DNA of 64,000 nt, taken from Pseudomonas sp. HOU2 (GTDB taxonomy: Bacteria > Pseudomonadota > Gammaproteobacteria > Pseudomonadales > Pseudomonadaceae). The notes below the pieces were generated by a model that made no database searches, was not told where the DNA came from, and saw only the letters and a list, made by a program, of their open reading frames with translations. Location: assembly GCF_040729435.1 (NCBI RefSeq), contig NZ_CP160398.1, positions 744,001-808,000 of the forward strand, in the 5' to 3' direction. Both the position numbers and the translations under genes were made by a program. This document shows positions 1 to 8,446 of this stretch, in pieces (position 1 is the stretch's first letter; each line of letters opens with the position of its first letter).

Positions 1-2
1 GC

Positions 3-221
3 CGCTGGACCGTGGAGATGCTGCTGATTTACAGCCTGGAGCGCATGGATATTCTGCCGGCGGATGATTTTGGCGTGCGCGAGGGCTATCGCCGATTGAA
101 GGGGCTGGAGGTGCAGCCGACGCGCAGACAGATGATCGAAATCGGCTTGGCGTGGAGTCCGTTTCGGACGGTGGCGGCTTGGTACCTGTGGCGCATGCCA
201 AAACCGCTGCCCTCACCCTAG
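3..221 (+). CDS. alkA: DNA-3-methyladenine glycosylase II, C-terminal fragment
   Basis: The gene begins before the window; only the last 72 codons are present. The visible part (WTVEM, then an ERMDILPADDFGVR stretch) matches the C-terminal region of AlkA-type helix-hairpin-helix glycosylases, with the WT.EM..L..L.R.D..P..D.G.R pattern that holds the catalytic aspartate. AlkA removes alkylated bases in cytoplasmic base-excision repair. The last residues (LPSP) and the TAG stop lie inside the inverted-repeat element starting at 210, so the repeat supplies the end of the protein. Family recognised from a short piece, so the exact subfamily is less certain. Confidence 0.8.
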   Translation, partial: RWTVEMLLIYSLERMDILPADDFGVREGYRRLKGLEVQPTRRQMIEIGLAWSPFRTVAAWYLWRMPKPLPSP

Positions 222-386
222 CCCTCTCCCGGAGGGAGAGGGAACTGACTGGGAGAGATTGGAGATATCCGCCGACCTGAAATAGCGGCTGTGAATCCAA
301 TAGTCGCCCCGGATTTTCAGGTCGATGTATCACGCAAGACTCCTCGGTCGGCTCCCTCTCCCTCCGGGAGAGGGCTGGGGTGAGGG
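210..386. repeat. MITE-like element with long terminal inverted repeats (copy 1)
   Basis: The left end (CCCTCACCCTAGCCCTCTCC, itself a small hairpin with GGAGGGAGAGGG) is the reverse complement of the right end (GGGAGAGGGCTGGGGTGAGGG). The core holds GTGAATCCAATAGTCG and TTTTCAGGTCGATGTA. A second, longer copy lies at 46310-46551. It sits between the converging 3' ends of alkA and the polyamine-binding protein and could act as a bidirectional terminator. Confidence 0.8.
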
Positions 387-394
387 TTGGCTTT

Positions 395-1495
395 TCAGAG
401 GCCAGACTTCAACTTGCTGAACGCCCGAATCAAAGCCCGATTGAACGCCTTGCCATTGTCATTCTTGCTGTACAGCGAAGCCCGCACCGCCTCCGACGGA
501 TACGTACCCGGATCATTACGGATCGACGCATCCACCAGACTATCCGCCGCCGTGATCGCATTGGCGTAGTGGATGGTGTCGGTGATCGGCGCGATCACCT
601 CAGGGGTCATCAGGTAATCCATCAACGCCAGCCCGGCCTGTGGATGGGGCGCGTCCTTGGGAATGACCATGGCGTCAAACCAGATCAACGTACCTTCTTT
701 GGGGATGCGGTAACTGAGCTGAAACGGCTTGTTTGCCGCTTGCGCCTGACCTGCTGCAATCGCCACGTTGCCGTTCCACGACATCGCCACGCAGGTGTTG
801 CCGTTGGCCAGGTCGCTGATATTCAGGTCGTTGTCGAAGTAACGGATGTACGGACGGATCTTCGCCAGTTGCTGTTCGGCGAGTTTCAGGTCATCGAGGC
901 TCTGGCGGTTGATGTCCAGGCCCAGGTACTTCATGACCGCCGCGAACACTTCGTTCGGATCGTTGAGCAGACTCACGCCACAGTCGGCAAATTTCGAGAC
1001 CACCGCCGGGTCGAACAGCATCGCCCAGCTGTCGGTCGGCGCATTCGGCAGACGCTGCTTGATCGCCTGCTCCTGATAACCCACACCAGTAGTGCCCCAG
1101 GCATAAATCCCGGCGTAACGGTTGCCTGGATCGAATACCGCCATGTGCTGGCGAAACTCCTCACCAACCCCGGCAAAGTGCGGCACCCGGGCCTTGTCCA
1201 GCGGCTGGATCGCACCGCTCTCGATGGCCCGCGACAGGTGTTGCCCGGCGGTCAGCACCAGGTCATACCCGCTGCGCCCGGTGAGCAGTTTGGTCTCCAC
1301 GGTTTCCAGCGAATCGAAGTGATCGGCGACCACCTGAATGCCGGTCTGCGTCTCGAAGTTCTTCAGCGTATCCGGGGCCAGGTACTCGCCCCAGATGTAT
1401 AGATTGACCACCGGTCTGGCGGTGTCGGCGGCCTGCACACACAGGGGTGCAAGCACCAGCAATAACGCTTGAGTCAGTTTGTGCAGGCCCATCAT
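395..1495 (-). CDS. polyamine ABC transporter periplasmic binding protein (PotF/SpuD-like)
   Basis: A 366-residue periplasmic solute-binding protein of the spermidine/putrescine family. The N-terminus is a Sec signal peptide ending near VQAAD. The mature protein starts with VVNLYIWGEYLAPDT, the usual PotD/PotF opening strand. The SWNGN and YRIPKEGTLIWFDAM segments match the polyamine-pocket region of the family. The ATG at 1495 overlaps the TGA of aguA (TGATG) and has an AGGGGG ribosome site; a GTG one codon upstream is less likely. Linkage to agmatine deiminase suggests agmatine or putrescine as ligand. No permease or ATPase gene is nearby, so it must work with a transporter encoded elsewhere. 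P. aeruginosa also has a polyamine-binding protein gene beside aguBA. Confidence 0.88.
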   Translation of the reverse strand: MMGLHKLTQALLLVLAPLCVQAADTARPVVNLYIWGEYLAPDTLKNFETQTGIQVVADHFDSLETVETKLLTGRSGYDLVLTAGQHLSRAIESGAIQPLDKARVPHFAGVGEEFRQHMAVFDPGNRYAGIYAWGTTGVGYQEQAIKQRLPNAPTDSWAMLFDPAVVSKFADCGVSLLNDPNEVFAAVMKYLGLDINRQSLDDLKLAEQQLAKIRPYIRYFDNDLNISDLANGNTCVAMSWNGNVAIAAGQAQAANKPFQLSYRIPKEGTLIWFDAMVIPKDAPHPQAGLALMDYLMTPEVIAPITDTIHYANAITAADSLVDASIRNDPGTYPSEAVRASLYSKNDNGKAFNRALIRAFSKLKSGL

Positions 1496-2616
1496 CACAC
1501 CCCCTGGCGATTAGACGTGCCGGCGTACTGCGGCATGGTGATGCACGCGACGTTGCCGCCACCGAGGAGGATTTCCCGGGAGTTTTCGATGCCGACGATC
1601 TTGTGCTGCGGGAACAGTTCGGCCAGCGTCGCCAGCGCCACCTGATCGTTGCGATCGCCGAACAGCGGCACCACGATCGAGCTGTTGCCGGCGTAGTAGT
1701 TGATGTACGACGCGCAGATTTGGGTGCCGGCCTGGCGGGTGTGGGTGCTGTCCTGCTGATCGAGGCCTTCGGCTTCTTCGGCGGTCCACTCCAGCACGTC
1801 CGGTTGCGGCAGCTTGTGCACGATCAACTCGCGGCCACGGCTGTCGCGGGTGCTGCGCAGGATGTCGTAGGCCTCCTGATAGATTTCCCACTGCGGATCA
1901 TCGCGGTTGTCGGTCCACTGCAGCACCACTTCGCCAGGGCGCACGAAGCAAGCGAGGTCATCGACATGGCCATCGGTCTCGTCGAACTTGCAGCCGCGTG
2001 GCAGCCAGATCACCTGTTCGGCGCCGAGGTAATCGGTCAGGCGTCGAGTGACCTCGGCCTTGCCCAGATGCTGATTGCGATTGCGGTTGAGCAGGCACTG
2101 TTCGGTGGTGAGGATGCTGCCCTGACCATCGCTCTGGATGCCGCCAAGTTCGGCTATCAGCGGTGCGCGGTAACGGTCGAAACGTTCGATTTCGAGGATC
2201 TTGCTGGCGATCTGATCGTCCTTGTCCCACGGGTAGTAGAGGCCACCGTCGAGCCCGCCATAGGCATTGAATTCGAAGTCGACGCCACGCACTTCGCCGC
2301 TCTGGTCGTTGACCACAAAGCACGGGCCGCTGTCGCGGAACCAGGTGTCATTGCAGGTCATCTCGACCACGCGCACTTGCGGCGGCAACTGGCGGCGGGC
2401 GGTGGCGAATTGCGCGGCAGAGGCGCACACGGTGACTGGTTCGCTGTGGGAGATGGCGGTGACGATCTGCACCCAGACTTTCTGCGCCGGTTTCGCGCCG
2501 TTGCGCCACACGTCGGTGCGCTCCGGCCAGCCGAGCCAGCAGCCGGATTTGGCTTCGAATTCGCCGGGCAGACGGAAGCCGTCGCGCTTGGGGGTGGAGT
2601 CGAGCAAACGTGCCAT
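1495..2616 (-). CDS. aguA: agmatine deiminase
   Basis: 373 residues of the peptidyl-arginine deiminase fold. The enzyme converts agmatine to N-carbamoylputrescine and ammonia, the first step of the deiminase route to putrescine. Visible motifs are WLGWPER near the start, the NDTWFRDSGP substrate/catalytic block, DGHVDDLACF, and the C-terminal GGGNVACITMPQ with the expected nucleophile at Cys358. ATG 2616 follows GAGG at 7 bp spacing; an upstream TTG at 2622 is possible. It overlaps the binding-protein gene and a LysR gene lies just upstream on the same strand. The usual partner aguB (N-carbamoylputrescine amidohydrolase) is not in the window. Confidence 0.95.
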   Translation of the reverse strand: MARLLDSTPKRDGFRLPGEFEAKSGCWLGWPERTDVWRNGAKPAQKVWVQIVTAISHSEPVTVCASAAQFATARRQLPPQVRVVEMTCNDTWFRDSGPCFVVNDQSGEVRGVDFEFNAYGGLDGGLYYPWDKDDQIASKILEIERFDRYRAPLIAELGGIQSDGQGSILTTEQCLLNRNRNQHLGKAEVTRRLTDYLGAEQVIWLPRGCKFDETDGHVDDLACFVRPGEVVLQWTDNRDDPQWEIYQEAYDILRSTRDSRGRELIVHKLPQPDVLEWTAEEAEGLDQQDSTHTRQAGTQICASYINYYAGNSSIVVPLFGDRNDQVALATLAELFPQHKIVGIENSREILLGGGNVACITMPQYAGTSNRQGV

Positions 2617-2715
2617 GGTCAAACCTCGTCTTGGGGTTGGGAATGACCACAGGCTACGATCGCAGGCGGCAGGCCCGCCAACGATGATTATTGCGGAACA
2701 GTTGAATTCAACTCA

Positions 2716-3600
2716 TCAATCGGCCAGTTGATCGTTGAACCATTCGAGCATCTGTGCCACCGCCGGACGCTCCAGGCGCAGCCGCTCGCAGACCAGCGCG
2801 TATTGGCCGAGCGCGGTCATGCTTGACGTGAATGGCCGCACCAGCCGCCCGCTCAGCAAGTCCTCCTGCGCGGTAAGGTTGTCGCCCATTGCCACACCCT
2901 GCCCCTGCGCCGCCGCTTCCAGCGCCAGGCCGGCATGGGCGAAATACAGTTGGCGCTGCGGGCGCAGGTCGCCGGCGTGGCTGGTCAGCCAGGCGGTCCA
3001 GGTTTTGCCGTCCTGATCGTCGTGCAGCAGGCAATGACGGGCCAGGTCTTTCGGGAATTTCAGACTGCCCTGGTTGAACAGCCCGGGGCTGCACACCGGG
3101 AAAAAATGCAGCGCCGGCAACGGCCGCACGAAATACGCGCTGCTGTCCACCGGTCCGGTGCCGTAGGTGATCGCCAGGTCGATGTCTTCGCCCGGCGCGC
3201 TGGCGTCGATCGGCTGTTCGTAGAGGTGCAGGGTGATGTGCGGATAGCGTGCGTAGAAATCGGTGAGGCGGTTCATCAGCCACTTTTGCGCCAGCTCGGC
3301 GGTGACCGCCAGCCGCAACACCGCCAGCGAGGATGGATCGCGCAGTTCATCACAGGCTTCACCGATCAGTTCGAAGGCCTGCTGCAGGCTCTGCATCAAG
3401 CGCCCGGCGGCAATAGTCGGACGGATCTGCCGGCCTTCGCGGATGAACAGCGAGACGCCGAGTTGCTCTTCGAGCTGGCGAATCTGGTGGCTGACCGCGC
3501 TGTCGGTGACGCACAACTCGGCCGCAGCCCGGCCGAAATGCGCGTGGCGGGCGGCGCATTCGAAGGTTCGCAGGGCCGCCAGTGAGGGGAGTCTTCGCAT
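2716..3600 (-). CDS. LysR-type regulator (GcvA-like), probably of the agmatine genes
   Basis: 294 residues. The N-terminal winged helix (RLPSLAALRTFECAARH, then AAELCVTDSAVSHQIRQLEE) is typical of the GcvA/TrpI branch of LysR proteins, and the rest is the periplasmic-binding-like effector domain. The open frame continues upstream to 3732, but that part encodes repeat-derived sequence (PVGAGLPA), so the ATG at 3600 before RRLPSL is chosen. It ends about 100 bp before aguA in the same orientation and could control it. P. aeruginosa uses the TetR-type AguR for these genes, so this would be a different arrangement. Confidence 0.85.
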   Translation of the reverse strand: MRRLPSLAALRTFECAARHAHFGRAAAELCVTDSAVSHQIRQLEEQLGVSLFIREGRQIRPTIAAGRLMQSLQQAFELIGEACDELRDPSSLAVLRLAVTAELAQKWLMNRLTDFYARYPHITLHLYEQPIDASAPGEDIDLAITYGTGPVDSSAYFVRPLPALHFFPVCSPGLFNQGSLKFPKDLARHCLLHDDQDGKTWTAWLTSHAGDLRPQRQLYFAHAGLALEAAAQGQGVAMGDNLTAQEDLLSGRLVRPFTSSMTALGQYALVCERLRLERPAVAQMLEWFNDQLAD

Positions 3601-3672
3601 GGGTTTGGGTGCCTTTTTTGGGACATGCTGACCGGGCTGGCGGTGGGCGTCCAGTGCGACCGCGTCATCGTT

Positions 3673-3765
3673 CATCGCTGGCAAGCCAGCTCCCACAGGT
3701 TCTGTGTCGAATGGCAAAGCCGCGCACACCAAAAATCACTGTGGGAGCTGGCTTGCCAGCGATGG
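3673..3765. repeat. paired REP element, GTGGGAGCTGGC family
   Basis: Two convergent REP units form an inverted repeat: CATCGCTGGCAAGCCAGCTC, then after about 45 bp GTGGGAGCTGGCTTGCCAGC. It lies between the LysR gene start and the GFA gene. Confidence 0.9.
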
Positions 3766-3831
3766 CGTCTGCATGATCGCCACAAACCTTCTAGGCTCAA
3801 CCGCACCACTTCAGCCACTGGAGGCCCCCTC

Positions 3832-4320
3832 ATGCACCTCGAAGGCTCCTGCCATTGCGGCGCCGTCACTTTCAGCCTGACCAGCGCCCATCCCTACCCT
3901 TATCAACGCTGCTACTGCTCGATCTGCCGCAAGACTCAGGGCGGTGGCGGTTACGCGATCAACCTCGGTGGCGATGCGGCCAGCCTCAAGGTTCAGGGCC
4001 GCAAGCACATCAGCATCTACCACGCGAAGATGAAGGAAGCAGGTGAAAAACGTGCCCATCGCAGCACGGCCGAGCGGCATTTCTGCTCACAGTGCGGCAG
4101 CGGCTTGTGGCTGTTCAGCCCGGAATGGCCAGAGCTGATTCATCCGTTCGCTTCGGCCATCGATACACCGCTGCCGGTGCCGCCGGAGCATACGCATTTG
4201 ATGCTGGGATCGAAGGCGCCTTGGGTCGAGGTGGAGGCCAAGCCCAAAGACAAGCAGTTTGCGGTGTATCCCGAGGAGTCGATTGCGCAGTGGCATGAGC
4301 GACTGGGGTTGGTCAAATAA
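3832..4320 (+). CDS. GFA-fold zinc protein (glutathione-dependent formaldehyde-activating family)
   Basis: 162 residues. The Cys pairs SCHCGAV (residues 6-12), YCSICRK and HFCSQCGSGLW are the zinc-binding signature of the GFA/Mss4-like family. The founding member condenses glutathione and formaldehyde, but most members have unknown substrates, and nothing near this gene (no formaldehyde dehydrogenase) supports the formaldehyde role. ATG 3832 follows GGAGG at 7 bp. It stands alone between two REP pairs, so it is probably a single-gene unit in the cytoplasm. Confidence 0.85.
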   Translation: MHLEGSCHCGAVTFSLTSAHPYPYQRCYCSICRKTQGGGGYAINLGGDAASLKVQGRKHISIYHAKMKEAGEKRAHRSTAERHFCSQCGSGLWLFSPEWPELIHPFASAIDTPLPVPPEHTHLMLGSKAPWVEVEAKPKDKQFAVYPEESIAQWHERLGLVK

Positions 4321-4344
4321 GTCCAGTCTTGTGCTGTGATTGAT

Positions 4345-4427
4345 GGCCCTATCGCTGGCAAGCCAGCTCCCACAGGTTTTGTGTACGCCCAGTAACCTGT
4401 GGGAGCTGGCTTGCCAGCGATAGGGCC
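4345..4427. repeat. paired REP element, GTGGGAGCTGGC family
   Basis: Near-perfect palindrome: GGCCCTATCGCTGGCAAGCC, then the mirror image ending in CCAGCGATAGGGCC, around a spacer of about 20 bp. It separates the converging ends of the GFA gene and the histidine kinase gene. Confidence 0.9.
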
Positions 4428-4444
4428 GGAACTGACAGCACAAA

Positions 4445-5731
4445 TCAGTCCAGATGCGCCCAGGTCATCCGAAACGACGCCCCACCCCACACCGATTCCC
4501 CGACCTCGACCTGCCCGCCATGGGACTGCGACACCCGCCGCACCAGCGCCAATCCCAGGCCGAAACCGCCGGTACGACGGTCGCGACTGGCGTCCAGCCG
4601 CGAGAACGGTTCGAAGATTTTCTCTCGGCCCTCTACCGGCACACCCGGGCCGTCGTCGTTGACCCGCACCTCGTAGTAATCGCCGCTGCGCACCAGCGTC
4701 ACCTCGACACGCTGCTCGGCATAACGAATGGCATTGCGCAGCAGATTGATCACCGCCCGCGCCATGAAACGCGGCTCGATGCGCACGGTGTCAAGCCGGC
4801 AGTCACCGATCAACAACTGCACCCCCGCCGCTTCGGCCTCCAGCGCCACGCTGCCGACCACGCTGTCGAGCCAGTTGGCCGCTTGAATGTTTTCCCGTTT
4901 GATCACCGTCGCGCCGCGTTCGAGGCTGGCGTAAGTCAGCAGCTCGGAGACCATTTCCTCCAGCTCGCCAAGGTCGGCGTACATGTCGGCGATCAGTTCG
5001 CGGTTCTGGCTGGCGTCCGGTTGTTGCTTGAGCTGGTCGAGTTCGAACGACAGCCGCGCAATCGGCGTACGCAATTCGTGGGACACCGCGTTGGTCAGTT
5101 CGCGCTGATTGGCAATCAGGCTCTCGATGCGCGCCGCCATCAGGTTGAAGTGTTCGGCCAGGTCGCGGATGTTCGAGCGCTTGGACAGCTGAATGCGCAC
5201 CGACAGATCGTTGTCGCCAAAGCGCTCGGCGGCCAGACGCAGTTTTTCCAGATCGCGCCAGTGCGGACGCACCCAGAAAAACAGCACGATGCCGATCAGC
5301 ACCGCGAGCATCGCGTAAGCCACCGCGATGTAAAACGGCATCAGACTCGGCTCGGGCGGCAGCTTGATGCTGAGCAGTTGCGAGCCACCGTCGATGTTGC
5401 TGATGAACTGGGTGTAATTGTCGCGAATCACCAGCAGGTTCTGCGCCAGTTCGGCCTTTTCCTCGGGGCTGAGATCCAGTTGATCGGCCTCGATCAGCTT
5501 CAGCGACAAGCCGTAATGCGGGCGCAACGCCTCCAGTTGCCGCTCGCGCGCCGCACCCTGCTGATCACGCATGTGCTCGACCAGTGACCACGCCTGACCC
5601 CGCACCGCCTCGCGGTTGTAGGCCTGCATCTGGTTGTCGAGCAAGGCGTTGAAGGTGTGCTCGACGGTTTGCAGGGCCAGCACCAACCCCACCGTCATCA
5701 CCAGAAACAGCCCGAGGAATAACCGCAGCAT
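4445..5731 (-). CDS. two-component sensor histidine kinase (RstB-like)
   Basis: 428 residues, inner membrane. One membrane helix lies at about residues 3-22, a periplasmic sensor region at about 23-130 and a second helix at about 131-153. A HAMP linker follows, then HisKA with phospho-acceptor His218 in NAVSHELRTPIARL, and a HATPase domain with NLLRNAIRYA (N box), DDGPGVP (G1) and GGFGLGLALV (G2). The start codon directly follows the stop of the response-regulator gene, so the two are translationally coupled. Its signal cannot be read from sequence; domain order and partner resemble RstBA. Periplasmic part is modest in size and has no recognised ligand fold. Confidence 0.9.
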   Translation of the reverse strand: MLRLFLGLFLVMTVGLVLALQTVEHTFNALLDNQMQAYNREAVRGQAWSLVEHMRDQQGAARERQLEALRPHYGLSLKLIEADQLDLSPEEKAELAQNLLVIRDNYTQFISNIDGGSQLLSIKLPPEPSLMPFYIAVAYAMLAVLIGIVLFFWVRPHWRDLEKLRLAAERFGDNDLSVRIQLSKRSNIRDLAEHFNLMAARIESLIANQRELTNAVSHELRTPIARLSFELDQLKQQPDASQNRELIADMYADLGELEEMVSELLTYASLERGATVIKRENIQAANWLDSVVGSVALEAEAAGVQLLIGDCRLDTVRIEPRFMARAVINLLRNAIRYAEQRVEVTLVRSGDYYEVRVNDDGPGVPVEGREKIFEPFSRLDASRDRRTGGFGLGLALVRRVSQSHGGQVEVGESVWGGASFRMTWAHLD

Positions 5732-6439
5732 CTACAGCTCCCACGCGAACGGATTGAACAGATAACCCTTGCCCCACACGGTCTTGATGCACACCGGTTC
5801 GCGGGGATTGTCCTTGAGTTTGTTGCGCAACTTGCTGATGTACACGTCGACGCTGCGATTGAGCCCATCGAAAGCGATACCGCGCATGCGGTTGAGGATG
5901 TCATCGCGGGACAAAGTCTTGCCGGCGGCGCTGGCCAGCAGCCACAGCAATTCGAATTCCATGGTGGTCATCTCGATGATCTCGCCGGCCAGACGCACAT
6001 CGCGACAGCTGCGATCGATGCGCAAACGGCCGAACTCCAGCGCACTGACCACGCCGGTCTCCGGTACCTGGCGCCGCTGCAAGGCGCGCAGCCGCGCGAG
6101 CAATACCGGCGGTTTGATCGGTTTGATCACGTAGTCATCGGCGCCGGACTCCAGACCGAGGATGTGGTCGAGATCGTCCTCCTTTGCGGTGAGGATGACG
6201 ATCGGCGTGTCCGACACGCTGCGAATTTCCCGGCACACGTGCAGGCCGCTCTGCCCCGGCAGCATCAGGTCTAGCACCACCACTTTGGGCTGGAACTCGA
6301 GAAACGCGGCCACCGCCAGATCACCGCGATGCACCGCGCGCACCTCGTAGCCATGCTGCTCGAGAAAGTGCGCAATCAGCGTGGCCAGACGCTCATCGTC
6401 TTCGACCAGCAGGACTTTGCCAAAACCCAGGTTATCCAT
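5732..6439 (-). CDS. OmpR/PhoB-family response regulator (RstA-like)
   Basis: 235 residues. The receiver domain shows the acidic pair in VEDDE, phospho-acceptor Asp57 in VVVLDLMLPG, the conserved Thr and Lys in ILTAKE and VIKPI, and a C-terminal winged helix with a LRNKL recognition helix and the WGKGY wing. ATG 6439 (MDNLGFGK) was chosen; upstream codons are in frame but lack family similarity. Its TAG stop abuts the ATG of the histidine kinase, forming a two-gene operon. It probably activates or represses genes elsewhere when phosphorylated by the kinase. Confidence 0.92.
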   Translation of the reverse strand: MDNLGFGKVLLVEDDERLATLIAHFLEQHGYEVRAVHRGDLAVAAFLEFQPKVVVLDLMLPGQSGLHVCREIRSVSDTPIVILTAKEDDLDHILGLESGADDYVIKPIKPPVLLARLRALQRRQVPETGVVSALEFGRLRIDRSCRDVRLAGEIIEMTTMEFELLWLLASAAGKTLSRDDILNRMRGIAFDGLNRSVDVYISKLRNKLKDNPREPVCIKTVWGKGYLFNPFAWEL

Positions 6440-6516
6440 AACGACCGTCTGCCAACCCATGTGTGAAGTGGGCGACAGTATGGCGGCAATCGGTGGCAAG
6501 GCGTTGTTTCAGGCAG

Positions 6517-6546
6517 TAAAAACCGGCCGCGGGGGCCGGTTTTTGG
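6517..6546. terminator. intrinsic terminator downstream of miaE
   Basis: AAAACCGGCC, a short GCGG loop, then GGCCGGTTTT with T tracts on both sides. Read on the minus strand it ends miaE transcription before the two-component operon. Confidence 0.8.
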
Positions 6547-6586
6547 TGATATTTCATACTCTTAAGAGTTTTTAACAGTTTGTGTT

Positions 6587-7195
6587 TCAGGCCGCGGCCG
6601 GCACACCACTGTGAAAGCGGAACTCTTCATCCGGCGACTCGATCAGCTCCTGCTCGGCCGCGCGAACCCTGTCGATCACCTGAGCGATGTCTTTCGCGTC
6701 GCCGTACTGGTAGGCCAGTTTCAGATAACCCTGAAAATGCCGCGCCTCGCTTTTCAGCAGGCCGAAATAGAACTTGCCGAGTTCTTCGTCCAGATGCGGC
6801 ACCAGCGCCTCGAAACGCTCACAACTGCGCGCCTCGATAAACGCGCCGACCACCAGCGTATCCACCAGTTTCACCGGCTCGTGGCTGCGCACCACTTTGC
6901 GCAGGCCCGAAGCGTAGCGCCCGGCGTGCAACTGGCGCAGCTCGATCTTGCGGCGCTTCATGATGCGCATGACTTGTTCGTGGTGCACCAGTTCTTCCCG
7001 GGCCAGACGCGACATCATGTTGATCAGGTCGACGTGGGAATGGTACTTGGCAATCAGGCTCAGCGCGGTGCTGGCGGCCTTGAACTCGCAGTTCTTGTGG
7101 TCGATCAGCAGGGTTTCCTGATCGACCAGTGCCGCCTGGACCCAGGCGTCGGGCGTGCGGCAGCCAAGGAATTCGTGGATTTCGGGAAGGATCAT
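6587..7195 (-). CDS. miaE: tRNA-(ms2io6A)-hydroxylase
   Basis: 202 residues. MiaE is a non-haem di-iron monooxygenase that hydroxylates the isopentenyl group of ms2i6A37 in tRNAs reading UNN codons, using O2. The ferritin-like four-helix ligands are visible: NCEFKAAS, REELVHHEQV (E..HH), EARSCERF and KSEARHFQGY. The start is uncertain between ATG 7195 (MILPEIHEF) and GTG 7204. It is divergent from the universal stress protein gene, with an ANR/FNR-type site between them. Confidence 0.93.
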   Translation of the reverse strand: MILPEIHEFLGCRTPDAWVQAALVDQETLLIDHKNCEFKAASTALSLIAKYHSHVDLINMMSRLAREELVHHEQVMRIMKRRKIELRQLHAGRYASGLRKVVRSHEPVKLVDTLVVGAFIEARSCERFEALVPHLDEELGKFYFGLLKSEARHFQGYLKLAYQYGDAKDIAQVIDRVRAAEQELIESPDEEFRFHSGVPAAA

Positions 7196-7271
7196 GGGGC
7201 TCACGGTAAAAGGTGTACGAGCAAAGGCCGCCGATTATACCGGCCTGCCCGCAGACCACCAGTCGCAGGCG

Positions 7272-7314
7272 TTGATATGCATCAAGTCGCAGGCGCATGA
7301 GCAGCAACTATAGT
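7272..7314 (+). promoter_or_regulatory. ANR/FNR-type box and -10 of the usp promoter
   Basis: TTGATATGCATCAA at 7272-7285 matches the FNR/ANR consensus TTGAT-N4-ATCAA exactly. A TATAGT -10 element at 7309-7314 puts the start site near 7320, so the box is centred at about -41.5, the class II activation position. Oxygen-regulated expression of the downstream stress protein is inferred. Confidence 0.75.
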
Positions 7315-7354
7315 TGTGCAACGCCGTGCCTTTTCTTTGCTGGAGACTCCGCTC

Positions 7355-8218
7355 ATGCAAGCCATTCGCAGCATTCTGGTGGTCATCGAACCCGAACATT
7401 CGGAAAGCCTGGCGCTCAAGCGCGCCAAGCTGATCGCCGGCGTGACCCAGGCGCACCTGCACCTGCTGGTGTGTGACCGCAAGCACGACCACGCCGGCAT
7501 GCTTGGCGTGCTCAAAGCCGCACTTTTAGCAGATGGCTATAGCGTGACCACCGAACAGGCGTGGAACGAGAGCCTGCACGAAACCATCATCGATGTGCAG
7601 CAGGCCGAAGGCTGCGGTCTGGTGGTCAAACAGCACTTCCCTGACAGCTCCCTGAAAAAAGCCCTGCTGACCCCGGCCGACTGGAAGCTGCTGCGTCACT
7701 GCCCGACCCCAGTGCTGCTGGTGAAAACCTGCACGCCGTGGAAAGACCGGGTGATTCTCGCGGCGGTCGATGTCGGTAACGCCGATGGCGAACACCGGCA
7801 TTTGCACACTACGATCATCGATCACGGCTACGACATCGCCAGCCTGGCCAAAGGGCATCTGCATGTGATCAGCGCCCATCCCTCGCCGATGCTCTCGGCA
7901 GCCGACCCGGCGTTACAGCGGAGCGAAACCATCGAAGCGCGTTATCGCGAGCAATGCCGGGCGTTTCAGGCGGAGTTCGATGTCGATGATGAACACCTGC
8001 ATATAGAGGAAGGCCCGGCGGATGTGCTGATTCCGTTCATGGCGCACAAGCTGCAGGCGGCGGTGACTGTGATCGGCACCGTGGCGCGGACCGGGTTGTC
8101 AGGCGCGTTGATCGGCAATACCGCCGAGGTGGTGCTGGATGCGCTGGAAAGCGACGTGCTGGTGCTCAAGCCGCAGGAGGTTGAGGATCATCTGGTGGAG
8201 TTGGCGGTGAAGCATTAA
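7355..8218 (+). CDS. tandem-domain universal stress protein (UspE-like)
   Basis: 287 residues with two Usp domains. The first (RSILVVIEPEHSESLALKRA) ends near CPTPVLLVKT; the second begins at WKDRVILAAVDVG and ends with the nucleotide-loop pattern GTVARTGLSGALIGNTAEVV (G-x2-R-x2-G-x8-GNTAE). ATG 7355 follows GGAG. The ANR box at -41.5 predicts induction under low oxygen, as known for several Pseudomonas Usp proteins that support anaerobic survival. Single-gene unit followed by a nested REP cluster. Confidence 0.92.
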   Translation: MQAIRSILVVIEPEHSESLALKRAKLIAGVTQAHLHLLVCDRKHDHAGMLGVLKAALLADGYSVTTEQAWNESLHETIIDVQQAEGCGLVVKQHFPDSSLKKALLTPADWKLLRHCPTPVLLVKTCTPWKDRVILAAVDVGNADGEHRHLHTTIIDHGYDIASLAKGHLHVISAHPSPMLSAADPALQRSETIEARYREQCRAFQAEFDVDDEHLHIEEGPADVLIPFMAHKLQAAVTVIGTVARTGLSGALIGNTAEVVLDALESDVLVLKPQEVEDHLVELAVKH

Positions 8219-8241
8219 GGACTGCGGTGGCTGAACCGGCC

Positions 8242-8443
8242 CCTTCGCGAGCAGGCTCGCTCCCACAGTTGGAATGCATATCCGTGTGGGAGCTGGCTTG
8301 CCAGCGATAGCGGTGGGTCAGTCAACATTGACATTGGATGCACTGCCCTCATCGCTGGCAAGCCAGCTCCAACAAGATCTGTTGGCGCCTGCAGGATCTG
8401 CATTCCACTCCGATTCATTGTGGGAGCGAGCCTGCTCGCGAAG
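8242..8443. repeat. nested REP cluster: one REP pair inside another
   Basis: Four REP halves in the order outer-inner-inner-outer. The outer pair is of the GCGAGCAGGCTCGC family (8242-8267 and 8419-8443). The inner pair is of the GTGGGAGCTGGCTTGCCAGC family (8284-8310 and 8349-8370). Confidence 0.85.
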
Positions 8444-8446
8444 CTT

